Below, piece by piece: positions 12,050-25,500 of a DNA stretch of 64,000 nucleotides. Position numbers and translations under genes: made by a program. The notes beneath the pieces were generated by a model. The model saw only the letters and a list, made by a program, of their open reading frames with translations. It made no database searches and was not told the DNA's origin. The DNA comes from Erigeron canadensis. Lineage: Eukaryota > Streptophyta > Magnoliopsida > Asterales > Asteraceae. The stretch is from contig NC_057769.1 in NCBI RefSeq assembly GCF_010389155.1, positions 26,536,735 through 26,600,734 of the forward strand, given 5' to 3'. How positions within the stretch are numbered: the stretch's first letter is position 1; each line of letters opens with the position of its first letter.

Positions 12050-12226
12050 GTTTGGTTGGAGTGAATCAAAGAAAATGAAAATGTTATAGAGAATAAATAT
12101 AATGAGAAAGAGAATGAGTATTTGGAAAGAGAATAGATATCGTCATTTGGTACAAGCAGAGAATGAATATATGAAAAATACAAAATTTTAAATAAATAGT
12201 AAATTTAATATATATAACATCATTAA

Positions 12227-12267
<41 letters not shown>

Positions 12268-12425
12268 TTCCATTCCCATCCATTCTCTACAATTTATAGA
12301 GAATGGAAAGAATGAAATCGATTCCCACTTATCGATTCTTTTTTTCATTCTCCATTGCAATCAGAAATGAGAAGTTTTTCTCATTCTCTTTCCATCATTT
12401 CCATTCTATTGTACTAAACACCTTT
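12050..12425. mobile_element. MITE-like element
   Basis: The two ends are roughly complementary (GATGTTTGGTTGGAGTGAAT against ATTGTACTAAACACCTTTAG), and the interior is a purine-rich left half with a pyrimidine-rich right half that can fold back, split by a TA microsatellite (12233-12262). Limits are approximate and no target duplication was defined. Confidence 0.45.
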
Positions 12426-12929
12426 AGAATGTTTGGAATCATTTTTCGCTTTGTTCACCCATAAAATTGTATATAATATTTTTACATTAACAAGAGTTAA
12501 AAATTAAAAGAATTATAATTCTTTCTCTTATATAGTTTGAAAAAATGTCCATCCTTATAAGTGTATAAAAATATATCACTTGTTTATATATAACTTGTTT
12601 TCATAGCATAAAATAATTAAATTGGATATAACAAATTAATTATCTCTGCATATACTTTTAATCAAAATAAGTGTGATATTTGTTGTACGTGTATTATTTT
12701 TTTATATGTAGGCATGTAGCTCAAATCACATTACTTAGATAACATTAATTCTGTACAAGGACTATTTCTTCTTTCAAAAATTCAGTGGAGATACGAAGTT
12801 AGAAAAGTTTCACTATAAAATGTTAAGTCTTTCATGTACCCTAAACAACGAGATATTGACCATGAGACGTTATAAGTATTCTAAAAAAAACCCAAAAGTT
12901 TATCATCCATAAAAATCAAACTCAAGACC
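12426..12929. other. Region downstream of the SWEET frame, searched for the missing exon
   Basis: AT-rich. On the minus strand, where the final SWEET exon should lie, I see no frame starting with the expected VPNG-type sequence after an acceptor. Confidence 0.45.
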
Positions 12930-15900
12930 TTAATTAAAATTGAGTATACCTCTGACAAGCTGACCAGTTAAAGTGAACATCATTGCTTTATAAGGATTAT
13001 GATGTTCCCATGCACATACTAAGGATATAATTAAATATACTAAGTGTGAGAGAAGAAAGTTATATACCGCTAGGAACCAGTCTTGTACTAGAAATGCATA
13101 GAAAGTCCATACCCCTCCATTAAGAAATAGGAACAGAGAGAGCAAAAAGGGCATATACTCCACACTTTTAGTGGTCACCACTAATCTCTGCATCATCATT
13201 AATTAATTTAATTAACAGCTAATCTCATCTCCTCAAACGTGACAAGCATCATCACATATTTACAACACTAACTTTAATTCTCTGTGTTAAAGTCTTATAT
13301 TATATGATCACATATATTATCTATATATATATATGTGTATTGATTAAAATAATTAAAAGCTAATTAAAGGTTTCGTGAATGCTAAGTACTGTCAGCTACT
13401 AACTACTCCCTAATTAAAAATTATGGTAGCATGTTTCTTCTCCTTGATTTGATAAATGAAAAGACTTATTTAACACACGGGAAACGGATTTGGTTTGTAA
13501 AGTAGATATGCTTGGAAAACCATTTTTTTTATAAATAGAGAAATTTGTTTAAAAAAAAACATATATCTAAACGTGTTATTGTAGTAATAGTAAAGATATA
13601 TATCAAAAGAGGATCCATTGTCTATATTTTTCATGTATAGATTGATGTTTTAATCTATTTTGATAAAATAAAGAAATATAAAAAAAAATAAAAAAATACT
13701 AGCTTAGCAAGAAACATGTGGTGTATTATTATAAACAAAAACTTAGCTATCAAACTGCTTATTTAATGCTTTTAAAATAATGGCTTGACTATGAGATCTA
13801 CTTTTTTCCAGTTTTTTTAATTTTCAAAAGTCTTTTCATTTTGGGTGATATTCAATCCGTCCATCAATAAAAACGAGTTGTGACTAAAGAAATGTTTCTT
13901 TGATATAATATATACAAATTGTGATTTAAAAATGAGTCTTTAATACAATATTTTTGGCTAATAAAATATAAACTCACCTTTGTATTTAAAAGCAGATAAA
14001 TACTAGAATGCTCATTCGTACCTTCTATTTATTAGACATAACCGTAAAACATGTTTGGTTATATATATAATAAAAAAAAGTCACCTCTCATAATATCTTC
14101 TAAAAGTGGATATTTTTAAGAATTCATTAAATGTGCAATAAAATAAAATGAGTTTGTATAACTAAAATTATAGCGAAATAGATAGAAAACTTAGTTAATT
14201 AATTAAAATAATATATAGATAGATAGTGAAAAGTTAACAATATTTTTTTAGATAACTTAATTAATATACAAAAAAGCTACTCCGTTATATTTAGGGGCTT
14301 TGGCAAGGAGGTTAATTTAGAGGCTCAAATTAAAACTCCAAGCTTATGTAAGCTTTTTTTTATTATAAGACCATTCGTAAGACTTAAGTGAAGTAAAAGG
14401 TGAAATGACTAGATATGTAGATGAACTATAAAGGTAGGTTGGTAAAATGCTTAGATGAAGTAAGCTAGGTGAAATGGTTCACCTAGGTGAAAAGAAAATT
14501 GGTGGGTCTGGTTTGTTTTATTATTTGTTCTATTTTGATTGGTTGTATTGTAAGATATAGTGGGGTATAGTGAGATATTAAACTTGAAGGTGAAAGGTTA
14601 AGGAAAAAAAAGAAGATGGTGATTAGAAGGTGATGTTGATATGACAGAAAAAATGTAGGTGAATAAGGTGAATGGTCTAAAGATATACTCCTAGTTTTGT
14701 TTAGGTATGATATTGAGACAAAAAATACCCAACTCTCAAAAGCTATTGAAACACATAAAGTTTTTTAGAATAAAACCTTATGCAAGAGGATTTGAAAAAT
14801 GAAAAAACATCAGGTGAAATATCATATAATTGTGGAATATCCGTAATAAAATTGACTAAAAATGATACGTACACAGGTGGATATTGGAATATCATAATAT
14901 TATTGTGCTGAACATTAGGAAAAGGAATCCTCGTTCGAAAAAAATTCCAATAATACCATAAATAGGAAAATGCAAAATAAATTCTTACCATGGCAGAAAG
15001 AGGAGAAGCATACATAACAATATTAAGGGCAGCACCCATGAAACCTATCACATCAATTCTCATGTCTCCTTCCATCCCGAATTGTGTCGCCAATACTGCC
15101 CCTACAAACACTAACACATCCACTACGAAAGCAACCTTTGCCGTTTTTGCCTGAATTAACCATATGTAACAAGTCCGATTGATTATTTATACGAAGATCG
15201 ATTGTTGTCTACTTTTAGAAGTTAGATATGATGTTAGTTCATCAAACTAGCTAGGAAGTATATACTTAGTTAATTTGCTTACATTTTCTTTTAATTCTTG
15301 AAGTTTCTTTTTATTTTTATTTTCAGGGTACAAATATTTGATATTGAATGAAAATGAAACAATTTTTTGTATCGTTTTAGATCATCTTTAACAATAAAAT
15401 AAGTAAAAAGATGATCTAAAACGATACAAATTTTGCCGGCTAACACACTACAGTTAAAAATAGTGTCATGCATTTTACCTTTTTAAAAGTCAATAGTAAA
15501 TAGTTAATTTAATAATAATAAAAAATGTAGGATTTTTTTTTTTTAACTCTTCATCTTATCAAGAGCCATCATGCCTTTACTTTAAGGAATTTATTTGAAA
15601 TTAAAAATTTGATACGTACGTTGGCAGTTTCACCTAATTAGATATTTCTATTCGACTTATTTCTTTTTTAAATATTTCGCCTGTTATATAAGTTGAACAA
15701 CATATAAATTAAAGATTAAATAAACTCACTTACCCTTGTTCTTGGAGGTGCATAAATGAGGAACAAAGAAATATACACAATCTCTACAAGAATGCCAAAA
15801 CCATTAACAGTTGCTACAAGATAACTCCCTGGTTTTGTGATTCCATAATAAGTCCATAAGCTTGAATTTAGCAAAGTGCAAATATATGGAAGACTCTCAA

Positions 15901-16428
15901 ACTCTTCTGTTGACCCTTTTTTAACTATTTGCCAGAAGGTTTTCCTGCATCATCAAACCAACATTTATTAATTACCACATTCAAAATAATTAACAAAAAA
16001 GGTTGGGCTGGCCAAGATCAATTTGTGTGTGAACCAGGTTCAATCAATATGTAAAACGTAAACCTTTATATATGTATACATATAACGTTTATATATAAAT
16101 GAAAACTTTGGAAAGGGGACTCGGCCGGGTCCCATCATATATAGTTCCGCCCATTAGTATGTTTTTATTTCCATCAAAAAATTTTCTGGCTCCACCCTTA
16201 CCACTTGAGTGAAATAAGAAAAACACATATGTATACTAATTAATATACTTACGCTGGGGAGAGAAACATTAAAACGGAGATGATATTGCCTGCAACAATT
16301 TGTCAATAGAAATGTGGGTTAATCGATCATGTTTGTATATAGTATTGGTGAATAATTAAATATCACAAAGAGTAGCTAGTTTGTGTATATATACCAATAA
16401 TTCCTACGTAAAAGTATAAGTCGTCCAT
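12930..16428 (-). CDS. SWEET16/17: SWEET sugar facilitator, clade IV (SWEET16/17-like), last exon missing
   Basis: SWEET16/17 proteins move hexoses and sucrose passively across the tonoplast. Exons: 16428-16395, 16289-16253, 15944-15734, 15150-14989 and 13187-13068, all with GT-AG signals and matching phases, giving 188 residues. The first MtN3 repeat contains SLPYICTLLNSSLWTYYGI, PGSYLVATVNGFG and LFLIYAPPRTR; the second contains GFMGAALNIVMYASPLSAM, VVTTKSVEYMPF and LFLFLNGGVWTFYAFL. These fit clade IV best. The usual sixth exon (VPNG start, seventh helix and tail) is not found between here and 9.9 kb. If the donor at 13067 is not used, the frame continues to a TAA ending at 12930, adding 45 residues with a hydrophobic VYNFLLSHLVYLIISLVCAW stretch, for 233 residues in all; family members have about 230-240. 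It may be a truncated pseudogene or may use this substitute C-terminus. Intron 4 (1.8 kb) holds a MITE. Confidence 0.85.
14368..14678. mobile_element. MITE in SWEET intron 4
   Basis: The ends AGACCATTC (14368-14376) and GAATGGTCT (14670-14678) are inverted copies, and the interior is rich in AGGTGAA and GTAGATGA phrases. It is non-coding. The flanks do not give an obvious target duplication, so the superfamily is open. Confidence 0.5.
15366..15430. repeat. Perfect 24-bp inverted repeat in SWEET intron 3
   Basis: Arms 15366-15389 and 15407-15430 (beginning TTTGTATCGTTTTAG) are perfectly complementary around a 17-bp loop. The structure would form a stable hairpin in the intron RNA. It is either a transposon footprint or a small foldback element. 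Confidence 0.75.
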
Positions 16429-16653
16429 CGTCAAACAGCAGTTAGAACTTAGAAGAGAAGGAGGAGCTAGAAGAAAATGAAGAAAAATTAAGGATTAATG
16501 ATGGTCATGTTGTGTTTAAACAAATACACTTATATGGATGTTACTTTCAATAGAAGTACCCTACTTGCCTTTATTATAACATTTCTCTTTCCCTTTCATA
16601 TTTTAACGCCCACCGTATCCCAACCAAACTTTTTTTGTATCTCGATCATACCT

Positions 16654-16809
16654 ACTATTTGCAGCGATAGTAGCTGTAAATAGTGCGGGCCCCCTGTCTG
16701 TAATGGCAAATCTAGCAAAAAATAGCGGGTCCCCTGTCAGTAATCGCTGCAAATAGTTGGATATGAACAAAAACACCACTATTTTGCAGCGATAATCGCT
16801 GCAAATAGT
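16654..16809. repeat. Cluster of palindromes built on TTTGCAGCGAT
   Basis: Two near-perfect palindromes, 16654-16684 (ACTATTTGCAGC...GCTGTAAATAGT) and 16778-16809 (ACTATTTTGCAGCGAT...CGCTGCAAATAGT), flank a third single copy (GTAATCGCTGCAAATAGT near 16740). The pattern resembles the sub-terminal repeats of a CACTA-type DNA transposon. It lies 225-380 bp upstream of the SWEET start codon and so falls in its promoter. Confidence 0.5.
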
Positions 16810-16849
16810 CTGATTTAATTACCAAAAGTCTGGTCGGGATACCGACCGC

Positions 16850-19587
16850 CTTTTTTAATTAGTGTTATTCTTTGGAGTCGAGATATTGGAGAAAAAAATC
16901 TTTAATGTGAATGTGTTGATTAATTTAAAATTTTGAAGTATTAATGAAGGACTATTACTAGCTAACAAAAGTAATGAACTTAACTTCCTGTTATTTTTCT
17001 CTTGTAACAAAGTTGGCCTAACTTGAATATTTTAAACTAAAAACGTTATAATTGATATATCTTAGTTTTTTTTTTTTAGTAACGGAACAAAGATTGGAAG
17101 TAACTCGTAGCAAAAATTAGCCTCATATATTTGGGCAAAGTTACAATAACGACTTATTCTTTGTAAACAAAGGGAATAAATTGAAGGATGGTATATTACT
17201 ACGACATTATACAATTTTTCAGAAAAATTGATACACTCATACACCGAGTTTGAAGAATGCTTTCGTGATATTTGGGCAAAGCACGTATGGCGTGATTATT
17301 TATTTCAAGGCATATATTATGACCGATGAGGGCTGTAGGGAATTTTTGTACGTGATGACGATGTGTTTAGAGTGTGAGAGGCTTAATTATCACTATGACA
17401 CTATGTATCGTCCGTATGGTCTTAGGCATGTATAGATTTGTAGAAATGATCAAAAGGGTACTAATTAAGAGTACTAATTGAGATAAGATACTATATATAT
17501 GTCTATGTCTTATGTTCACCAAGGCCACTTCAGCATTTGTAAGAAACATCTTTTAAATCATGACGAGGACCGCCTTGTCCAAAGAATCAGCTATGACTCA
17601 ATGATAAAATCCGGCTTCTTGTGCGATGTTGCTCTCACCATAGCAGTTGTTTGGCCGGGTTCGGCGTCGTTTCGGGTCATTGGCTTTGACTTTGGAATAC
17701 CATTCCGCAATGAATTTTCTTTGTCCCCTCTTTCCTCTCCAGTAAAATTGAAGTATTCTGAGTACGTCTACATTCGTAAACGTAAAAACAATATATATGC
17801 AAAACAAACAATATATTTGCTTACAAACTATTGTTTTTGTGTCATTATTAAAATCATCATTTCATTCATTTTTATTTATATTAATAAAAGAAGATTGCTT
17901 CGAGAAGGATTTTAGTGATGTGGCATGATTTAACCTTCTTTACAAATCTCAATTTAAGTTTAATGATGTCGTATTAATTTTAATAATTAATTAGAATAAA
18001 ATTAAAATGATTTATTATCATTGGCTCAAAATCGTTATCAAGTCTCATGGGAACGACAATCAAATTCTATATTTTGGTAGTATTTTTAATTATTTGTTTC
18101 TATAAATTTAATACTAACATTTTGTTCTTTTTAGATTATCTTCTTTTAATTTGATCCATACAAACTAACAATCAATGAATTATATTCAAAGCATATGATA
18201 CCAAAATACATCTTTTCGAACTATTTTTGTAAGCTTTACCAATTATTGTTCAATTATAAAAGTTTACAAGTTAAGCGGGTTGTCAATTTTTTTTTTCTTT
18301 CTAACAAAACAATAAAGGATGGTGCAAACGTTGGATGAAATTCTTATATATGCGTTGGAGAATGAGAACTTACATTACTCAACAATATAACATTGGTTTA
18401 AGTTTTTGTTCATCACTTCAAAGATCTTTGTGTTAATTTGTTATAAAAGTTATTTAAATAGCCCGGGTTAAACCCAAATTGATTAAGTAGTAAATAGAAT
18501 AAGATTGTATTGTTTTAAAATTTAGACTTACAAAATTTTGTATTTATGTATGCTAGCATGATATACGTCCTAGTATGCTAGTATACTAGCAAGTTTATAG
18601 CATAAACTTTTATCGAGCTTATGTGATAAACAGATAAAAATAAAATATTGAATCAAACACAAACTTACAAAAATTTGTATATACGTATAATAGCATGATA
18701 TGGGTGTAATGCACGACAATGACAAATAGTTTTCGACAATCACTTGCTTTTTTGGTCTTCGGTGATCACCGGCTGCTACCAGAAACGAACACTACTGGTC
18801 AACGACAATGGCTTTAGAAAGAGGAACAATACTGATGTAAAATTTAGGAGAACTGTAATGTTTTACAAGTTATTGAAATATTCTTAGAAAAGAAATGACA
18901 AACGTATATACACTCCATACAAAATAATATAGAAATAGATAATATATCAAAAAAAAGTAGCAAATATGTCGGTTCAACTGGTTAACGCATCTTTGACCAA
19001 CAGTTAAAATAATATATCAAGAACATTTTATTAAATTATGTAGAATTTTTATGTTGGTATACTTTTGCATAACTGTTCGACTTTACGATTAAGTTCCATT
19101 CTAGTTTTCGAGTATGTAAATAATTTTATGTACATAAAGTTTAGTGAAATCAAATTCTGTATTTATTTAATGCAAAATTGTTATAACTTCGAATAGATCA
19201 ACCTAATCTAGAGCCAAAGACAATCCAACTTTCGAGTTTAAACCAGATGAACCATATTATACCTTCTAACATCTTATGCATATTTATCCCATACACATAA
19301 TAATAATGTTTAGACGTGTTTTAAAAACCCTCAGTTAATCTCCCTGGTTATTTTGACATATATGTCATCATGATATGACTAAGAGAATTACTAGACACTA
19401 AATGTTTATTTAAAGAAAAAGATGTCAAGAAGTTTTACGGTATCTAGTAAATTCCCACGTCAATTCAGATCAAAACTAAAAGTCACCAATTAGAAGTTCT
19501 ATCTGCTCCAAATTAAAAAAAGGTATATCACCCAAACATGACTACCTTACAAACTCACTTACGATATCCAAAAGAGCAAGTAGCATA
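16850..19587. other. Intergenic between SWEET and TOP3A, nothing recognised
   Basis: AT-rich DNA. An open frame at 17499-17915 (plus) has a moderately GC-rich core around 17560-17720 but no recognisable domain, and its opposite strand is about equally open. A direct repeat of roughly 45 bp (ACTTACAAAA...TAGCATGATAT) occurs at about 18525-18565 and 18663-18702. Confidence 0.4.
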
Positions 19588-22500
19588 TCAGTTACGCATA
19601 GCACGATTTGGGCAGACGTTTGCAAAATGTGATGGATCACCACAGATAAAGCAGCTTCTCCCAGAAACAGGGTCACCTGTAGCCGATACAAATCTAACAT
19701 CACTGCTGTTAGCTCTACCTCCCCCTCGACCCCCCCTCCTGCTGGTGTTTGCAGCTGAAGTGCTTGCATTGTTGGAATAGCTGCCACCACCTCTGGTAGA
19801 AGGGACACTATCTTCCCAACAGCTGCATGAAATGCAAATAACAGTTCAGATTAGTATACAAATTATGTCATTCTAGCACTCACTATTAAAATAAAAAAAA
19901 TGTACTTTGAAATAGAAATAGAAAGAATACAATAGTAGCTTTGGATCGGTTCGACCAAAGCTTTTGGCCCACACTAAATACATCCAGTTTTGACCCCGAA
20001 CCCGAACATTTTGCTATCTCTAGAAACTTACACAAAAAACTTGCAACCTTGTGCCTGACATGAGTAGAATTTTCTTCCCCTATTGGCCTCTGTGTTGGCG
20101 GTTTTTAAAGAGCAGGGCGAACCACAGGTAGTGCAAGGAATCACTGGATCACCTGAAGTAGCAGATAAAATATTAGCAACTCAATTCCATTATACATAAT
20201 AAGGTTATACCAGCCATAAAAAGATGGGGCAAAAGTAACAAAGCCACAGAGAAAAATTAACAAAAACAAACACAAAACCATGCATAACTTGTTAGCAAAT
20301 CAGCATTTTCCTGTGTAATGAGACATAGCCATTAGTCAATCTAAAAGGCTTCCTTTAATGGAGTAAGACTAAATTTAGAAACACCATCTAAAATTAATGC
20401 AATTCGCAATTTTTAACGATAACTGAACATTCTGGCCTTTTATATGAAAACTACCCTATTAGACATGTAAATAGACCACAAAAAACATCGCATGCTGTAA
20501 ATACCACGATATCTCGGTCTTATTTCGTTAATGGTTGAAACATGAATCGGTGTAAACGAGTAAAGATCTAAAAAAAGATGGCAAAATGGACAGCTAGTTC
20601 AAAAGTTGAAATCTTAACAATTATTTTGATAATAACATAAATTTGGAATAACTTTATTGGAATAAATTACACTTTGGGTCAGTTTCTACCTGTTCCGTCC
20701 ATTTTAAGCAGTTTCTTTCTAGATATTTTTCTGTGGCTATTCACAAGATTACAGATCGAAAATGACACCTCTTAATGGTTAAATGCCACATGGTAAAAAT
20801 TTTGACATCCAAGCCAATCGCCAAAATATGATCACGTGGTTTATAAGAAAAGTATAATTAGGTTTTATTATCTGTTAACACTTAACAACCATAAAATATA
20901 AGAAACAAGAAAGCATTCATTCATTACCATCATGAGCGTTGACTCTCTGAAAACGAGAACTACGGTTCTGAGAAGTCCCTGAATAACAATCACTTGATGA
21001 ATGTCCTGTCTGGTGACAGAAGCTGCAAGTATTCTGCTGCGGGTTATTTTGAGAGCCGTTCCTTAAAGGTGCAGTGGTTCCGCGTCCTCTTGCTGGAACA
21101 AATATGTACAACTCTACAATGAGAAAAATACCTATAACTATACTATGAGAAAAAAATGTACAATCATCTATACAAGTACTTCGCTGCTGGTTATTTTGAG
21201 GATCATTCCTGGAAGGTGCAGTTGTTCCCCGTCCTGTTGCTGAAATAAAAACTTATAGTCATACTTCAAGAAAAAATACGTACAGAGAAAAATAAGATGT
21301 ATGAGAACAAGAAATTTCATGTATAACTATACTATGAGAGTTTGATGTGAAAAAAAAAGTTAAAAAGATAAGATGCTATATCCATTAGACAATTTAATAT
21401 CTAACAATTTTCATCTCATGTGATGCAAGAAAAGTGAAAATACAAGCAACTGAGCGTATGTTCACCCATTTGACATGAGGTGTATAGCATAGGCCTATCA
21501 AATGGAGTGTGACGAATGGAAGCAATGAGTGTCATGAAATAGTTATAGCATCTATTATTTGCAAGTTGCAACAGATTACTTTTGAAGAGCAAGAACTTAG
21601 AAATTGCGTGATTTTCTTAGATAACCACCTTTCTTTGGCCAGGAAGATAAAAAATGAAAGTTCCATTCCAACTTTTTGAATACGGTAAATGACTTACAGA
21701 AAAGTAAAATTATGTAACAAAGCTCTGTACCGAGTTAAAAATGACAATGCAAAGACTGACATGTCGGTAACCTTTGACAACATTGTAGCCTATCAGAAGA
21801 CTGGAAAGCTTTTCATCAGATCGAAGTTGGTTGCCTTTAAAAGCAAGCGTAATGAACCAAAGGAAATTCTCAATGGAATTTTAACCAACTAAAACTCTTT
21901 GAAAGTGGCACAGATGAAAATTAACAAAAAATTCATGCAAAACATCCAATTTATATAGGATACAAGGCTATAAGAATTAACCTAAATTGCTACAAAGAAG
22001 ACTAGATAAACAGAAATAACTATATATCCTACACCTACCAAAAACATAACGACAATTGTTTGATTAGAGGAAATTGTGAAGAAACCGTTATCTATAGCAT
22101 ATAACTGCAAAATCAACATTATATAGAAAAGGAATAAAGTGATCACACATTCACACCTATAAAATGTTGGCCCAATGCAAATCTTTTGATAATTAACCAA
22201 TAATACTTTAATTTGGGTATAAATGAGAATAACTGAGATAATAGCTTTTCAGATAAAATTTGAATATAAACACACTTTTTTTAAACACTTTCAATATTTT
22301 TTCATACAAGATTACAATGCTATGTTGTTTGTCACATAACTTCTACATACATACATATATATATATATATATACACGAGCATGGTACCCGCGCGTTGCGG
22401 CGAATACCATTGACAGAGGCATCTAAAGGTGGAGGGATGGACGGCGGAGGTGATGGTTGGGTTTTGAGGACAGCGGTAGAGGTGTGTGCGTGATTTGGTG

Positions 22501-25500
22501 GCAGAAAGAAAACAATAAGGAGAATAAATGTAGGGAACAAGGAAAGAAATAAGGAGGGGTAAAAGGGTAAAATCGCATGTCCCAAATCTTGTAAACTTTC
22601 AACAGGGGTTGATAATTTTTAATAGGGAGTATAGATATATACATAACGAAAAAGTGCTAGTGAATGGCTATATTGGTTCATGTGTACCCCTTCATGAACC
22701 ATTGCATCCTTTTCTTCTATTTGGTATACCTTTTCATGATTTCTAATTATCATACATACTATACACAAGTCACAAACTATCACATAGTTTTCCTAACACT
22801 ATGGATTAAGGAATTACTAATTTTCAACATAAAACAGTTAAATGATAAGGGAATATGTTAGAAAGAACTATGAATGTGGTAGGATCTGTTACATACCTGG
22901 TGCCCTTGTAAAATTGTGACGTCCAAAACCAGATATTTCAATAAGCTCTCTCATAACATCATCACAGCCACCAACACAGCCTAGATTAGGGGCAAAAGAA
23001 GTTAAATGGTTTATACAGAGTCCCTCAAGTAAAGTAACACCTAATACCGTCTTCCACGGGTTATGGGTCCCAATACCGTCAGCAACGGTGTATGGGGAAA
23101 GTGCAGAAGTAGACAGCCTTACCCCTACTTAAGGTACCTAAGGTACCTGAGGTAGAGAGGCTGCTTCTGGTTTTACCAGAGGTAGAAAAGGACCTCCGGC
23201 CTTGCAAAGAGTGAGATCAACTCTCGACTACTGTCTCCAAGTCCACCAAGGAAATTTCAAGTTTCAGTAAAGAACTAACAAATATACACAAACTTCCTGT
23301 TAAAATTCTCTCAACTTTGTCAGAACTCAGGAGGAGGTTGGGAATATGTTACTTAAATACCAGTCACGTTATGTAATCTCTAAATAGTCGGATACAGCTA
23401 TATAATGGAGACTTTACCAAACATGAATTATTGTCAAGCAATTATGTGATCACAGTAGTGAATCAAGAAACTTCCAAGATACATAAATTAATAAATACAA
23501 GGATGGTTTATAGATTACCTAAATGGTGGATATTGAAGTGTAGAGGTATTTCCCGCTGGCGAAATGTGAACTGTATCTTGAAAATAGGTCCTGTGGAACC
23601 ATATTATATTATCATGGTGTACTTTACATATGTACACACAATTAATCAATATATTACAAAATCAAACATGATAAGGAAAAGTAGAAAAACCTGGAGTACA
23701 TGTATCGCAAACAGTTGGAGTAACAGTCGCTTCTGATATGGATCCAGGAAGCCAGATGACGTTTCTGCACTGTATAAAAGATATAGCAAGAAAATGTCAA
23801 CGGCGGAAAACCTTCAGAAAAATAGATCAATACAGAGGTGGCTATTTCAACCCGTTCACTCAAAACTGGGTCGAATTGGGTATTTCAAAATCGAGCAGGC
23901 CAAAATGGTAAGAAGTATGAATTTAAAACTTAGCTATAAAAAAAAAAACATAAAAACATGGGTTCACCAGGTTAAAGGCGTCAAAAGTGTTTACCCTTCA
24001 AACCTACTAAATTTTTTGGTGAAGCAAATTTATTAGATTATTGTTTTAACAGCATAGTATCTTTAATCTTATTCAATGCATTATATATCGGAACCTTTAA
24101 GGCACTCCAAACCGAACCCAACATGTTGGGAGCCATATTGAGCTGTTGACTGTCCCACCTCTCCCATTTTGGCACCTCCAATGAAATGTACAGTAAAGTA
24201 GTATTTTTGGTTGGTATTTGTTAGCTATACTAAGTCCAGTACTTATAAAAACTACTAGAGCCAGATTAACATAACGGAAAGAAAAAATTGTGTGCTCAAT
24301 AGAAAATTGCAAAACAGTTACATTGATTTATATAGCACAAGATAATATGTCCCGTATAGCATTAATCAACAATAAAAGAGCCAAACACTTGCCTGAGGAA
24401 AAGCCAAGCAACCAATCATGAACTTTCCATCCTGTATGGGAGAGAAAAATCAGATCCTGTTCTACAAGAACAATGAGAGTCCATACACAGATAGATAAAA
24501 AGATGCATATGCATCATGCATTTACCATATGCAAGCATATAATCTACCTGTAGGCGACTCTGATATACTAATACCATACAAGTGAACATTGAGTTGTTTA
24601 CGTGATAATGTTTATAAATTAAATACCGGTTTCTTCCTAAGAAACAATTCTGACTCCTGGCAAACATCACATTTCCGCACAAGCTGTCCATGATTATGTT
24701 GCTCATCCCCACCGGTTCTATTTGTTCTGTCAAAGTAAATTTCAAAGGCTTCGAAAAGTTTGACTTTATTTAACCTGGCCTGCAAGGTATATCAGTTCAA
24801 GTCAACTATTTAATAAGACACATGCACAGGTCTATTACATATTAACCATAACTTGAAGAGGTATAAACTCAGGTAAGACGCGATGCGATGGCAAAAAGCT
24901 AGTTATTCGAATTTGAAGAGTATAATGTAAAACAGCATACATGTAGACTAAGGTTGAAAATCGGGTAATGCATAGCAATAATATTCAGGCTTTATTTCCC
25001 CAATGAGATAAAATAAAATAGATAATATATTTCAATCCAAACAAAATTTGTTGAAACTTTAGGGCAACATACATCTAAAAAGCAAGTCTTCATAATCTGT
25101 AAGCAACTTGCTAAAGCATCATCTTTTCTCATTTTTCTACCACCAACATCTTTCATGTACTTTTCCATCATACTGCGAAGTTCTGGCTTCCAAAGTTCAT
25201 GAGTGAGGCTGAAAATCACAACCAGATTGAGTAGCCATACGATTAAGGTAAGTTTTCATATATTTCTATCTTTACAGAACACATGTAGTTTCAAGAACAT
25301 TTGAAATACAAATAACGTCATTTGTAATGAACCTCCTCTACATGTTAGTCAGGAAGATACACAATTTAGTCGGGTAATTAAAATGCTTAAATTGATAAAA
25401 CTAAGTAGGTTATGCTAAATATACTATTCAAAATAAAAGCTAATGAGTTTACAGTTACATACAATATATCTACAGGTCTACAGTCCATCCAATACATTAA

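Noticed and set aside
17499..17915. 138-codon frame on the plus strand
   Set aside because: Only its middle has gene-like composition, the opposite strand is also open, and no domain is recognisable; it may be an old gene scrap but cannot be supported.
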